Source: Akkermansia biwaensis
Lineage (GTDB): Bacteria; Verrucomicrobiota; Verrucomicrobiia; Verrucomicrobiales; Akkermansiaceae
Direction of reading: 5' to 3'
NCBI RefSeq assembly: GCF_026072915.1
Contig: NZ_AP025943.1
Span: forward strand, 1 to 64,000
Length of the DNA: 64,000 nucleotides
Numbering within the stretch: the stretch's first letter is position 1; every line of letters begins with the position of its first letter. The notes beneath the pieces are model-generated. The model saw nothing but the letters and a program-made list of their open reading frames with translations. It had not been told where the DNA came from and did no database searches. The translations under genes were made by a program, and so were the position numbers. Shown here piece by piece: positions 40,100-48,410 of this stretch.

Positions 40100-41008
40100 T
40101 TAGTTGAGCTTTTCAGGGTACACGCCCTGCTTGATCAATTTGTTGATGCCTTCCACAACCATGGGTTTGTCATCCGGATAGGTGACGCCGAACCAGGTGG
40201 AGGTAGTGGGCAGAACCTTGCAGTCCGCCCGGTCCGCATGAATCAGGGCGTCCACCACGGTGGGAATGAAGCATTCGCTCTTGGGCTCCTGTCCGTGTTC
40301 TTTCAGGAAGTCAATGAAACGGTCTTCCGTCAATTCGACAAAGGAGGGGGAGAAGAGCCAGAAATTCATGGACACCAGTTCTTCCGGATTCACAGGCAGG
40401 CGTTCGCCCTTCAGGTTATTGCCGCGCACCACTCCGTCTTCATCGGCCTGAATCTTCACGAACTCTTCCACTCCGTCCAGAAGACCCTCCTTGATGGAGC
40501 AGATGCCGCGGTTCACGTCACCGTTGTCGGACAGGGTGTTCTTCAGCGGATAGCCGATCATGCCGTAATGAGCCTTGTTCGGTTCATCCGTGGTGGAAGT
40601 CAGGAACCTGGCGGCCTGGACAAAAGCGTCCGCACCGTAAAAATCGTCAGCGTTCACGACGGCGAAAGGCTCCTTCACCACATTGCGGGCGGCGCGCAGG
40701 GCGTGTGCGGTACCCCAGGGCTTTTCACGGCCTTCCGGCACGGAAAAGCCTTCCGGCAGGTCGTCCAGGGACTGGAACGCATAATCCACTTCAATCTTGT
40801 CGGCAAACCGGCTGCCGACCTTTTCCTTGAACACATCTTCAAAATCGCGGCGGATGATGAACACCACCTTGCCGAATCCGGCGCGGATGGCGTCATAAAC
40901 CGAATAATCAAGGACGACTTCACCGTTGGGGCCCATCGGGTCAAGTTGCTTGAGGCCGCCGTAACGGCTGCCCATGCCAGCTGCTAAAACAAGAAGTGTA
41001 GGCTTCAT
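40100..41008 (-). CDS. Sugar-1-phosphate nucleotidyltransferase
   Basis: The 302 aa protein begins with the nucleotidyltransferase signature LVLAAGMGSRYGGLKQLDP, and VNADDFYG holds the metal-binding acidic pair. It is the first gene of the operon with the NahK-like kinase and the epimerase. Expected reaction: HexNAc-1-phosphate plus UTP gives UDP-HexNAc. The family resembles GlmU/GalU N-terminal domains without a left-handed beta-helix. Its exact sugar is inferred from the kinase next door. Confidence 0.85.
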   Translation of the reverse strand: MKPTLLVLAAGMGSRYGGLKQLDPMGPNGEVVLDYSVYDAIRAGFGKVVFIIRRDFEDVFKEKVGSRFADKIEVDYAFQSLDDLPEGFSVPEGREKPWGTAHALRAARNVVKEPFAVVNADDFYGADAFVQAARFLTSTTDEPNKAHYGMIGYPLKNTLSDNGDVNRGICSIKEGLLDGVEEFVKIQADEDGVVRGNNLKGERLPVNPEELVSMNFWLFSPSFVELTEDRFIDFLKEHGQEPKSECFIPTVVDALIHADRADCKVLPTTSTWFGVTYPDDKPMVVEGINKLIKQGVYPEKLN

Positions 41009-41083
41009 AATACGCGGGCCATTATGACCAAGCCTCCCTGTTTGGCAACTGGAAAATGCCGGGAGGAGGGAGAAAATGCCCGG

Positions 41084-41812
41084 TCAAAAAGCGTAAGAGC
41101 ACCAAAGGCCCAGCACCACTTTTTTAAAATCGTCGCGCCCGTAGCCGCAATACAATCCAATGAAAGGCTCCACGCGCAGCCCGGTGGAGGCGCCCCACAG
41201 GAATCCCGTGCGCACCATCACCTCCTTCAAGCCGGTTCTGCCCAGATAATCCTGGGAAAAGCCCAGCGACACTGTATTCACCATGGCCACGGACTCGGAC
41301 AGCAGGGGCTGCCAGGTGGCCGCCCACTCCGAATAAAGCCCATCCTGCCCGGAATCATAAAGCAGGGAACCCCGGAACGACCAGTCCCGGCTGGGATTCC
41401 ACCTCAGCGCCAGCCCCGGTTCCGAACCGCTCTTCAGGGGGCAGGAATCATACCACTGCCCGTTCAAAAACAGGCCGGCCGTGCACTCATCCGCCAGGTA
41501 ATACTGAAGCTCCCCGTGCAGGGAAGTCTGTTTGAAATTCCGCCCCTGCCAGTTGCGTACGGAAAAAAGCTCCCCGCTCACAGCCCAGGAATTGGACAGG
41601 GAAAAACCGCCGGAAAGCTGCCCTTCCACGGAATTGTTCCCCAGCTTCTCCCCCCGGTAAACGTAATGGGAACGGTAGCCGCCCAACAATTCGCCGCCCA
41701 TGCGTATGGGGGAACGCCCGTCCATCTCCGTCAGCGGCGGGGGCCCCTCGTAACCTTGCGCCGCAAGCGCGGCACAGCACAGGATCATGGCAAAAAGCCT
41801 CATCACGTTCAT
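41084..41812 (-). CDS. Predicted outer-membrane beta-barrel protein
   Basis: The 242 aa protein has a signal peptide (RLFAMILCCAALAAQG). Alternating aromatic and small residues suggest amphipathic beta-strands (for example GGELLGGYRSHYVYRGEKLG), and it ends in an aromatic residue (CSYAF), as outer-membrane proteins do. No family is named. It sits 75 bases upstream of the nucleotidyltransferase gene on the same strand, so it could be the first gene of that operon and help sugar uptake; this is inference. Confidence 0.65.
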   Translation of the reverse strand: MNVMRLFAMILCCAALAAQGYEGPPPLTEMDGRSPIRMGGELLGGYRSHYVYRGEKLGNNSVEGQLSGGFSLSNSWAVSGELFSVRNWQGRNFKQTSLHGELQYYLADECTAGLFLNGQWYDSCPLKSGSEPGLALRWNPSRDWSFRGSLLYDSGQDGLYSEWAATWQPLLSESVAMVNTVSLGFSQDYLGRTGLKEVMVRTGFLWGASTGLRVEPFIGLYCGYGRDDFKKVVLGLWCSYAF

Positions 41813-41906
41813 TTAACACATCCGGCCGCGCCTTTCCAACGCCAAAACGGTGCATGCACATTCTCCGGACTTGGCAAAAGGGGATTATGCCCTTACCCTC
41901 TCGCGC

Positions 41907-42599
41907 ATGATTCACTTCACGCTGTTTGGGATACCCATCTATATCCGCCCTACATTCTGGATAGTGCTGGCCATCTTCGGCGGCATACTCGGCGTAAGCA
42001 GTGTGGAATCCCTCATTTATCCGGCCCTCTTCGTCATTGCCGGGTTCATTGCCATTCTTTCCCACGAACTGGGGCATGCCCTGGTGGGCCGCAAACTGGG
42101 GGGAGGCCAGCAAACCATTATCCTGGAACTCTTCGGCGGCGTGACCAGCAGCCACGGCATGCAGCTCACCCGCGCCGGACGCGTCCTGATGATTCTGGCG
42201 GGTCCCATGATGACGCTGGTTCTGGGCGTCATCAGCATCCTGGTTGCGTGGAACATCGTCGGCCCCGTTCTGACCGCCAACGGAAAGGACTTTTGGGATC
42301 TGGTGCTCTATCCCTATCTGGCAACGGCCGTCTCTCCCAAGCTGTACATCCTCTCCTGCCTCATCATGATCGGCGAATGGTGGACTGTCCTCAACCTGCT
42401 TCCCATCTATCCCCTGGACGGCGGCCAGCTGGTCGCCCAATTCGTCCGCTCCCCCAAAAAAGTATTCATGACCGGGTTCATCACCTCCATCGCCATCGGC
42501 CTGGTCAGCTTCCAGCTCTTCCACGGCTACTTTATCCCCATATTCATGGCCCTCTTTGCCTTCAGCAACTACCGGGAATATAAAAACGCCCCCTTTTAA
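41907..42599 (+). CDS. M50 site-2 protease-family membrane protein
   Basis: From the ATG at 41907 the protein has 230 aa and about six membrane segments. The zinc-binding HELGH lies in ILSHELGHALVG (near residue 51). The second motif PLDGGQL (near 171) supplies the third ligand. Homologues cut membrane-bound substrates in regulated proteolysis. The longer frame from 41850 adds a non-typical N-terminus. It lies 42 bases before proS and diverges from the barrel-protein gene. Confidence 0.9.
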   Translation: MIHFTLFGIPIYIRPTFWIVLAIFGGILGVSSVESLIYPALFVIAGFIAILSHELGHALVGRKLGGGQQTIILELFGGVTSSHGMQLTRAGRVLMILAGPMMTLVLGVISILVAWNIVGPVLTANGKDFWDLVLYPYLATAVSPKLYILSCLIMIGEWWTVLNLLPIYPLDGGQLVAQFVRSPKKVFMTGFITSIAIGLVSFQLFHGYFIPIFMALFAFSNYREYKNAPF

Positions 42600-42641
42600 T
42601 GCATTCGCGGGCTCTCCCCTCCCTTTTAACACACCATCCAT

Positions 42642-44162
42642 ATGTCTCAACAAACCGCAATCACCCCCACCCGCGCCCAGGACTTCCCCGAGTGGTACCA
42701 GCAAGTCATCAAGGGAGCCGACATGGCGGAAAACTCCGAAGTGCGCGGCTGCATGGTCATCAAGCCGTGGGGCTACGCCATCTGGGAACTCATCCAGAAG
42801 GACCTGGACCAGCGCTTCAAGGACACCGGCCACACCAATGCCTACTTCCCCCTGCTCATCCCCATCTCCTACCTGGAAAAGGAAGCCGAGCATGCTGAAG
42901 GCTTTGCAACGGAATGCGCCGTAGTTACCCACCACAGGCTGGAAGCCCAAAAGGATGAAGCCACCGGAAAAACACACATGATCCCTACCGGGGAGCTCAC
43001 GGAACCCTTCGTCATCCGCCCCACGTCGGAAACCGTTATCGGCGCAGCCTTCGCGCGCTGGACGTCCAGCTACCGCGACCTCCCCCTCAAAATCAACCAG
43101 TGGTGCAACGTCATGCGCTGGGAAATGAGGCCCCGCATCTTCCTGCGTACTGCGGAATTTCTGTGGCAGGAAGGCCACACCGCCCATGAAACGCGGGAGG
43201 AAGCCATTGAAGAAACCCTCACCATGCACAAGGTGTATGAGGAATTCCAGCGCGACGTGCTCGCCATCCCCACCATCCCTGGAGAAAAAACGGAAGCGGA
43301 ACGCTTTCCCGGAGCGGAACAGACCTACACTGTAGAAGCCATGGTGCAGGACCGGAAGGCCATCCAGGCGGGCACCTCCCACTTCCTGGGCCAGAACTTC
43401 TCCAAATCGCAGAACATCTGTTTTGCCGGACGGGACAACACCCAGCAATTCGCGTGGACCAGCTCCTGGGGCGTCTCCACCCGCATGATCGGCGCCCTGA
43501 TCATGATGCACTCCGACGACGACGGCCTGGTATGCCCGCCCTGCGTAGCCCCTCAGCAGGTAGTCATCATTCCCGTTACGCCCAAGGAAGACACGCGCCA
43601 GGCAGTTCTGGACCACTGCGAGGAACTGGCCCGCACCCTCCGCGCCAAAACCTTCCACGGCCAGCCCCTCCGCGTGCTGGTGGACAGGCGCGACCTGGGC
43701 GGCGGCGCCAAAAAATGGGAATGGATCAAGAAAGGCGTGCCCGTTCGCTTGGAAATAGGCCCCCGCGACCTGGAAAAAGGCTCCGTCTGCTTCCAGCGGC
43801 GCGACCAGGCCCCCAACGAAAAAACCTTCCTCCCTGAAACGGAATTGGCGGACACCATCACGGATATTCTCCAGAACATTCAGGACACCCTGCTCAACAA
43901 GGCTGTTGCCTTCCGGGACGCTCACATCCGCCCCGCCTCCACACTCCGGGAACTGGAAGAAAACTTCTCCGGAGAAGGAGACGCCGACTGGCTGCAAGTG
44001 CCGTGGGACGGCTCTCCGGAAGAGGAGGAAGAACTCGCCAAACGCCTGCGCATCTCCATCCGCTGCATTCCTCTGGGAGAACTGGGACACGGAGACCCCG
44101 CCCCGTGCATCCTCACGGGCCGCCTGACGGAACGCCGCGTCCTTTGGGCCAGAAGCTACTGA
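42642..44162 (+). CDS. proS: Proline--tRNA ligase, archaeal/eukaryal type
   Basis: This enzyme charges tRNA-Pro. The 506 aa match the shorter ProRS of archaea and eukaryotes rather than the long bacterial form with an editing insertion. The start WYQQVIKGADMAENSEVRGCMVIKPWGY, class II motif 2 (RWEMRPRIFLRTAEFLWQEGHTAH) and the C-terminal Tyr in WARSY are typical. The C-terminal domain lacks the canonical four-Cys zinc site pattern in full. A strong terminator follows. Its presence in a bacterium implies ancient transfer, as in some other phyla. Confidence 0.94.
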   Translation: MSQQTAITPTRAQDFPEWYQQVIKGADMAENSEVRGCMVIKPWGYAIWELIQKDLDQRFKDTGHTNAYFPLLIPISYLEKEAEHAEGFATECAVVTHHRLEAQKDEATGKTHMIPTGELTEPFVIRPTSETVIGAAFARWTSSYRDLPLKINQWCNVMRWEMRPRIFLRTAEFLWQEGHTAHETREEAIEETLTMHKVYEEFQRDVLAIPTIPGEKTEAERFPGAEQTYTVEAMVQDRKAIQAGTSHFLGQNFSKSQNICFAGRDNTQQFAWTSSWGVSTRMIGALIMMHSDDDGLVCPPCVAPQQVVIIPVTPKEDTRQAVLDHCEELARTLRAKTFHGQPLRVLVDRRDLGGGAKKWEWIKKGVPVRLEIGPRDLEKGSVCFQRRDQAPNEKTFLPETELADTITDILQNIQDTLLNKAVAFRDAHIRPASTLRELEENFSGEGDADWLQVPWDGSPEEEEELAKRLRISIRCIPLGELGHGDPAPCILTGRLTERRVLWARSY

Positions 44163-44188
44163 CCCTCTCATAAAACCATCCGCTTTCA

Positions 44189-44241
44189 CGGGACTGTTCC
44201 GCGGCAAGGTAAACGAGCCTTTCCGGAACAGTCCCGTTTTT
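44189..44241 (+). terminator. Intrinsic terminator after proS
   Basis: A perfect 13-bp stem (44189-44201 with 44224-44236) and a 22-base loop are followed by TTTTT, starting 27 bases after the proS stop codon. Confidence 0.93.
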
Positions 44242-44592
44242 CATGCTGCGGAGATTCTTCCAGCCCCTCCGACACTTTGTTCAGAAAAACAATTCATATC
44301 GGATATCGGGCACCAGACCTCTCTATCTTTTAATCCCTCATAAAGGATAAAATCATAGACCTCTGGTTTACCTTCCTGAATGCCAATCTCCACCATCCTT
44401 GGAATGAGTGTATTGCGTGATAACAGCCAGGCGGAATCACCTATTCGTTCATGTCCACCTGAAAACCGGGGACAATCTGGACGCGACAAACACTTTGCTG
44501 ACAGGGTTCTCCGTGAAATAGGAATAGTCTGGACAAGCAAACTTCCCTCCCTCTTCCTTCAAGATGCCTCTGATAAATATGGAGACTTCCAT
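44241..44592 (-). pseudogene. Frameshifted remnant of an unknown gene
   Basis: Reading the minus strand from the ATG at 44592 gives about 47 coding-like residues (EVSIFIRGILKEEGGKFA...) that hit a stop in the region 44450-44460. Another frame then continues coding-like from GGHERIGDSAWLLSRN to GGAGRISAA and stops at 44241. The two halves join smoothly into one product of about 117 aa if one frame change is allowed near 44455. I recognise no family. The gene lies between proS and the tRNA, at the island edge. A sequencing error is the alternative. Confidence 0.5.
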
Positions 44593-44730
44593 CCGCCACA
44601 CGGCAAACGGTAATTTTCAGACAGCTTCCTGGGAAAAAGACGGACTTTTCTCTAAAAAAATCTTGCCAAATTCGAATCCCCATATATATTTTTTGCCACA
44701 CGGACGCCGCAAGGCAACCGGTCATCCAAA

Positions 44731-44805
44731 GCGGATGTAGCTCAGGGGTAGAGCGCAACCTTGCCAAGGTTGATGTCGTGGGTTCGAATCCCATCATCCG
44801 CTCCA
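44731..44805 (+). tRNA. tRNA-Gly (GCC)
   Basis: The cloverleaf is complete: acceptor GCGGATG/CATCCGC, D-arm GCTC/GAGC, anticodon stem CAACC/GGTTG with loop TTGCCAA (anticodon GCC at 44763-44765), T-arm GTGGG TTCGAAT CCCAT, then discriminator T and encoded CCA. It stands at the edge of the AT-rich accessory region, a common integration position. Confidence 0.97.
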
Positions 44806-44992
44806 TTTTTTCTTTTTCAACTTGCTCCTTCCGGGCAGTTTTTTGTGTGGTCATCTACTGATTTTGACGATGAGCCAAAATAGGCAGAGCTGAACCTCTG
44901 AGTTCTGCTTTGATTGGTGACACATTCCGTAAGCCAATAGATCACGCTATGCCCATCATTCACTGAATAAGCAATAATCACTTATAAACGTA

Positions 44993-45020
44993 TTGACTAC
45001 TATTCCATCACTGATATGGT
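44993..45020 (+). promoter_or_regulatory. Candidate promoter of the first island gene
   Basis: TTGACT (44993-44998), 16 bases, then TATGGT (45015-45020), 33 bases before the ATG at 45054. The -35 match is good and the -10 fair. Confidence 0.4.
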
Positions 45021-45055
45021 GAAGATGATTCTGGTTATTAGCGTTACTTCACCAT
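45016..45055 (+). repeat. Hairpin covering a start codon
   Basis: ATGGTGAAG (45016-45024) and CTTCACCAT (45047-45055) are perfect complements; the right arm includes the first bases of the ATG at 45054. In the mRNA this could hide the start. Confidence 0.5.
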
Positions 45056-45593
45056 GAATATATTATTGCCAATAAGCGCATGTGCTTTTCTGCTCTCCGC
45101 TCATCCTTCCATGTCGGCGGAAGAAAAAAGCATTTCTCCTTCTAGCGACCAGGCCATCACGATTCCCGATTCTCTTGACGGGTATACGCTGACCATGACG
45201 AGTAAAGAGTTAAAATACGTCCATATCAGCTTTTATACTCAAGCTCTTGATAATGGTGCAATCGTCAGAAATGGAGGAATTGGAGACTACTACGAAAAAT
45301 ATAAAGAACGTGTATCACATACTTCCGATTCCTCCTACAATGCCACGATCGTATTTTCCAAAGGCCAATGGACAAGGGGGCAAGATTCAGAAAGTTATAT
45401 TTGTGAAAAAATAGGAAAGGACAGATTGGTTATCAAATCCGTAATGATAGAAAATGGTGTTCCTAAAGCGATTGAACCCTATTTATTCCTTTATTTTAAG
45501 ACATCTGATGCAGGCAATGCTTATGTTTTTGAGGAAGAAAGTATAGGTGGAAACATCTCATTCATGTTGAAAAAATCTTCAGAAAAACAATAA
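45054..45593 (+). CDS. Secreted protein of unknown function
   Basis: The 179 aa protein has a signal peptide (LLPISACAFLLSAHPSMSA). The mature part is beta-rich with no recognised motif, and codons are more AT-rich than in the core genome. It is the first intact gene after the tRNA. No neighbour gives a hint of its role. It may belong to the small exported-protein families common in Akkermansia. Confidence 0.65.
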   Translation: MNILLPISACAFLLSAHPSMSAEEKSISPSSDQAITIPDSLDGYTLTMTSKELKYVHISFYTQALDNGAIVRNGGIGDYYEKYKERVSHTSDSSYNATIVFSKGQWTRGQDSESYICEKIGKDRLVIKSVMIENGVPKAIEPYLFLYFKTSDAGNAYVFEEESIGGNISFMLKKSSEKQ

Positions 45594-45661
45594 ACGGAAA
45601 AGAACTGCCCGAGGCTGGAACAGCCCTTCCGATTGCTAAATCGGGGGGAAGCCCCCGCAGA

Positions 45662-45702
45662 ACGATTTCCCATGCTTCAAGAAGGGAAATATGGGAAATC
45701 GT
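45662..45702. repeat. 12-bp perfect inverted repeat
   Basis: ACGATTTCCCAT (45662-45673) is the reverse complement of 45691-45702, with a 17-base spacer. A CGGGGG/CCCCCG hairpin lies just upstream at 45642-45657. It could be a terminator of the preceding gene (weak T-tract) or a relic of a mobile element. Confidence 0.6.
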
Positions 45703-45814
45703 GTTATTGGGTTACGTTGTTTTACCCCCAAGAAATCTCCTGCACCCTTTCCTTGACCAGGAGGAAGAACGACGCAATGCCGGAAAATAGTGGCAACACT
45801 ATTTTATCAGATAA

Positions 45815-46158
45815 TTACCTGATAAATGCTCTCACGTCCGATTCGTTTAATGAATCGCCCTCCATCCAGATACGTCTTACACACCTTGCCATCGTATAAT
45901 CCCCATCCGGCGCTTCCCCACACGTGAAAAACCACCGTATTATATAACCTGTTCGGGCTACATTTCCATCCCTGGAGGCCCCCAGCAGCAACAATCCTGC
46001 CATCGTACGGGCCATTCTCTTGGTTTCTACTTCTTCTTGGCTGCAACCAGACATCCTTGCGCCGACTTGGGTACAGACGCATTCGCGGACAGAGCTTTCG
46101 CCCCATAAAACAGCGTTACCGCCAGCCTTTTACAACAATTACCATCCATATTCATCAT
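45815..46158 (-). pseudogene. Possible frameshifted small exported protein
   Basis: From ATG codons at 46158/46155 the minus strand encodes a signal-like start (CCKRLAVTLFYGAKALSANA) that soon ends in KKK and a stop near 46032. A second frame takes over coding-like sequence (SGCSQEEVETKRMARTMAG... ) to a stop at 45815. Joined, the product would be about 110 aa. GGAAGG lies a few bases before the ATG as a ribosome-binding site. No family recognised; evidence is reading-frame quality only. Confidence 0.38.
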
Positions 46159-46196
46159 AAATCCTTCCATTTCTGATCAATTCCCCCTTCACAACA

Positions 46197-46361
46197 ATGG
46201 AGACAAATGAGCCGGCTAAAAAAGGACGTGTTGCTTCTCTCCCACAAGATAAATTCCACAGCAAGTTGGGCCTTCCAGATCAGCAAGATTTCTCGGTTAA
46301 AGCAGGATTGAAATTACTGGATGTGAAAATAGGCCGTGTTAATATACAATGTACCATGTGA
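46197..46361 (+). CDS. Possible small open frame of 54 residues
   Basis: An ATG at 46197 opens 54 codons with plausible composition (EPAKKGRVASLPQDKFHSK...). No ribosome-binding site or homology is seen. It may be a remnant of a larger gene in this decayed stretch. Confidence 0.25.
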   Translation: METNEPAKKGRVASLPQDKFHSKLGLPDQQDFSVKAGLKLLDVKIGRVNIQCTM

Positions 46362-46475
46362 TTATCCTCCGGGAGTACCAGCATGCAAGGGAGAAAATTT
46401 GAGCCAGCTACATCAGCCCCACCCAAATAAATTACTCCTTCTAAACATCTTGTTTTATTTTATAACATTCATTAT

Positions 46476-47546
46476 ATGTATCTCTCAAAATTATTGGTAT
46501 TGACATGCATCCTATGGATGAGTGGAGCCCAAGGTTCCTTCACCCGGGAGGCTGCGGAATCTGGGCAGAAAAAATCACCCGCTCCTCGGCAAAACGACCT
46601 TGGAACGGACCTTTCTTCATTCAAATACGGCGTCTTGCTGGTCCATAATATCTTGCAAGATTGTAAACAATTAAAAGACATTCTCGATTCCATTACAACG
46701 CCGGAAACCGGACAAAACAAGGAAGAGACAATTTCCTTTCTTTGGGAACGTGCTGTACTGAACAATGTTATTCTAGCGGACAGCATTCGGAGCAACCCCG
46801 CAAAGTACGAGGCAACGGAAGATGAAGCAAAAGAGTTGCATGCCGCCCTGGTAACAGTTAACCAGCAGCTCAAGGATACATTAAACCTGTTGCGTGACCT
46901 GCAAAAAAGAAATCTGTTGGAAATTGAATTTGAACTTATGCTGGAAACAAAGCGCTCCATCCTTGAGGGCTATCTGGACAAGCATCAATCCTATCTTTCC
47001 GATCAGGACTGCATCAATGCTTTTGAGAAGAATAAGGGATATCCCTATTTGCTCCAGGCTTTTTTTGCGATGTACCGTAAAAAAGACATGAATGCGGCGA
47101 GGCTATTCTTCCGGGAAGGTGCACAGAAAGGGAGCAAGGAGGCGCAACTCATGGAAGCGCTCTGTGCGCATCCCAGCCCCCGCAAAATCATGGATGGCAT
47201 TCTGGAAATTCTTCCCCGTTTAAGTGCAGCCGCCGCCAGGATCACGGATCGGAACACGGCGGAAGTGAATGAGGAGAGCCTTGTCTCATTATTTAATTCC
47301 CTTCGTTTTCAAATTTCCCTGCTCAACAGGAGTCCCCAGTCTGAAAAAGACTCCGAATATATGCTTCAGACCTGGAAGCCCGCTTATCAAAAAGCAATGC
47401 AGCAATTTCATCAGGAATGGGCCAGAATAAAATCCTCTCAATATTTTGGAAATAAAAATCTGGAAAAAGCCATCTCAGGCAAATCAATATCCCTGAATGT
47501 GTCCATCAATTTAAAAACCCTTCTTAAATTGCAAACGCAATCATAG
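46476..47546 (+). CDS. Secreted helical protein of unknown function
   Basis: The 356 aa protein has a signal peptide (LSKLLVLTCILWMSGAQG). Most of it is alpha-helical with predicted coiled-coil character (about 90-170). A stretch near 195-225 (MYRKKDMNAARLFFREGAQKG) resembles a Sel1/TPR-like repeat. No catalytic motif is seen. Codon use is AT-richer than the core. It lies alone in the island with an AT-rich leader. Confidence 0.65.
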   Translation: MYLSKLLVLTCILWMSGAQGSFTREAAESGQKKSPAPRQNDLGTDLSSFKYGVLLVHNILQDCKQLKDILDSITTPETGQNKEETISFLWERAVLNNVILADSIRSNPAKYEATEDEAKELHAALVTVNQQLKDTLNLLRDLQKRNLLEIEFELMLETKRSILEGYLDKHQSYLSDQDCINAFEKNKGYPYLLQAFFAMYRKKDMNAARLFFREGAQKGSKEAQLMEALCAHPSPRKIMDGILEILPRLSAAAARITDRNTAEVNEESLVSLFNSLRFQISLLNRSPQSEKDSEYMLQTWKPAYQKAMQQFHQEWARIKSSQYFGNKNLEKAISGKSISLNVSINLKTLLKLQTQS

Positions 47547-48410
47547 AAACATAAAAAGGGATGCAGTCTCGTTTCCATGTCTTAAACAGTTCCTCATTGA
47601 TATTTATTCCAGCCTCTGACTGGCCTGCGCCCCAGTAGCTCTCGACAAGCTGCTCTTTGCCAAAACATTCATGCAGGCTTGCCATACCCTCAACGGCAGC
47701 ACTCTGTGCGTGACCATCACAAGGCGGCAGGCGTTCAGCATGATGTCCGGGAAAAATCGTAAATCGTAAATAACGACTATGACCTCCAGGTCCTTCAGGT
47801 CAGCTTCATTGGCCTGCAGCCCGGCGTCTGCTTCCTGATCACTGATTCCCTGTCTTTAATCAACATCGGCACTCCAACACCAAGAAGTATGCATGCGTCT
47901 ATCCGATGCGGCGTTCCAAAGACCAAGCGTACAGCATGTGGGAAAACGCCAAATTCCACAAGCTCCGGCCGCATGATTAAATCGACATCCTGTTGGAGGG
48001 AGCGGCTTTCGGCATGGACGTCGTAAACATCGTGAAGGAAACTGTGATTTCCATTCTCTGAGAAGAAAATTCTCTGTGGTTCAATTCCGCCATATTGATA
48101 CGTTTCACATTCAAAGGAGCGGCTCCGGGTGGTCGCCTTTTTTGCGATACGGCTGTTGGAGAAGAGTGACAGATCAATGTAACTATCGGATAATAATTTA
48201 TCACAAATCCATCATCCACTCTGTCATCTCCCTTTTCGAATCCCGGCAAAGCTTTTGCGTGGGAAGGATTCCTTCTTTTCCGCCTTTCCATAATTTCCGG
48301 GTAGAGAAAATCCCCTCATACTGAAACTTATAACATAATAAAAGAGACGTGAAATTCTAATTCAAATCTCTTTCTCTTGTTATAAAAATAAATACTATAT
48401 AGATCGTTCC
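47547..48410. other. Gene-poor stretch of the island
   Basis: Apart from the degraded remnant at 47632-48060, no gene is supported. A segment at 48205-48222 resembles the 3' end of the tRNA-Gly gene (CATCATCCACT versus CATCATCCGCT) and could be a decayed attachment site or chance. Confidence 0.45.
47632..48060 (+). pseudogene. Degraded coding remnant, unidentified
   Basis: From about 47632 the plus strand reads coding-like (PVALDKLLFAKTFMQACHTLNG...) until a stop at 47767. Coding-like sequence then continues in another frame (NDYDLQVLQVSFIGLQPG) and again in a third from about 47880 (KKYACVYPMRRSKDQAYSM). That last part contains a stop near 47980. Multiple frame changes and stops show decay. 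The ancestor could be a phage or plasmid gene, but I could not identify it. Confidence 0.4.

Noticed and set aside
38000-40987. 995-codon plus-strand open frame
   Set aside because: It is antisense to the epimerase, kinase and nucleotidyltransferase genes and has no features of its own.
41487-44207. 906-codon minus-strand open frame
   Set aside because: It is the shadow of the M50 protease and proS genes, common in GC-rich DNA.
44441-44854. Minus-strand open frame containing the phrase MGFEPTTSTLARLRSTPELHP
   Set aside because: This is the well-known spurious translation of the antisense strand of a tRNA gene.
48205-48222. Possible attachment-site copy of the tRNA 3' end
   Set aside because: The match is short and imperfect and there is no integrase nearby, so it is not listed as an attachment site.
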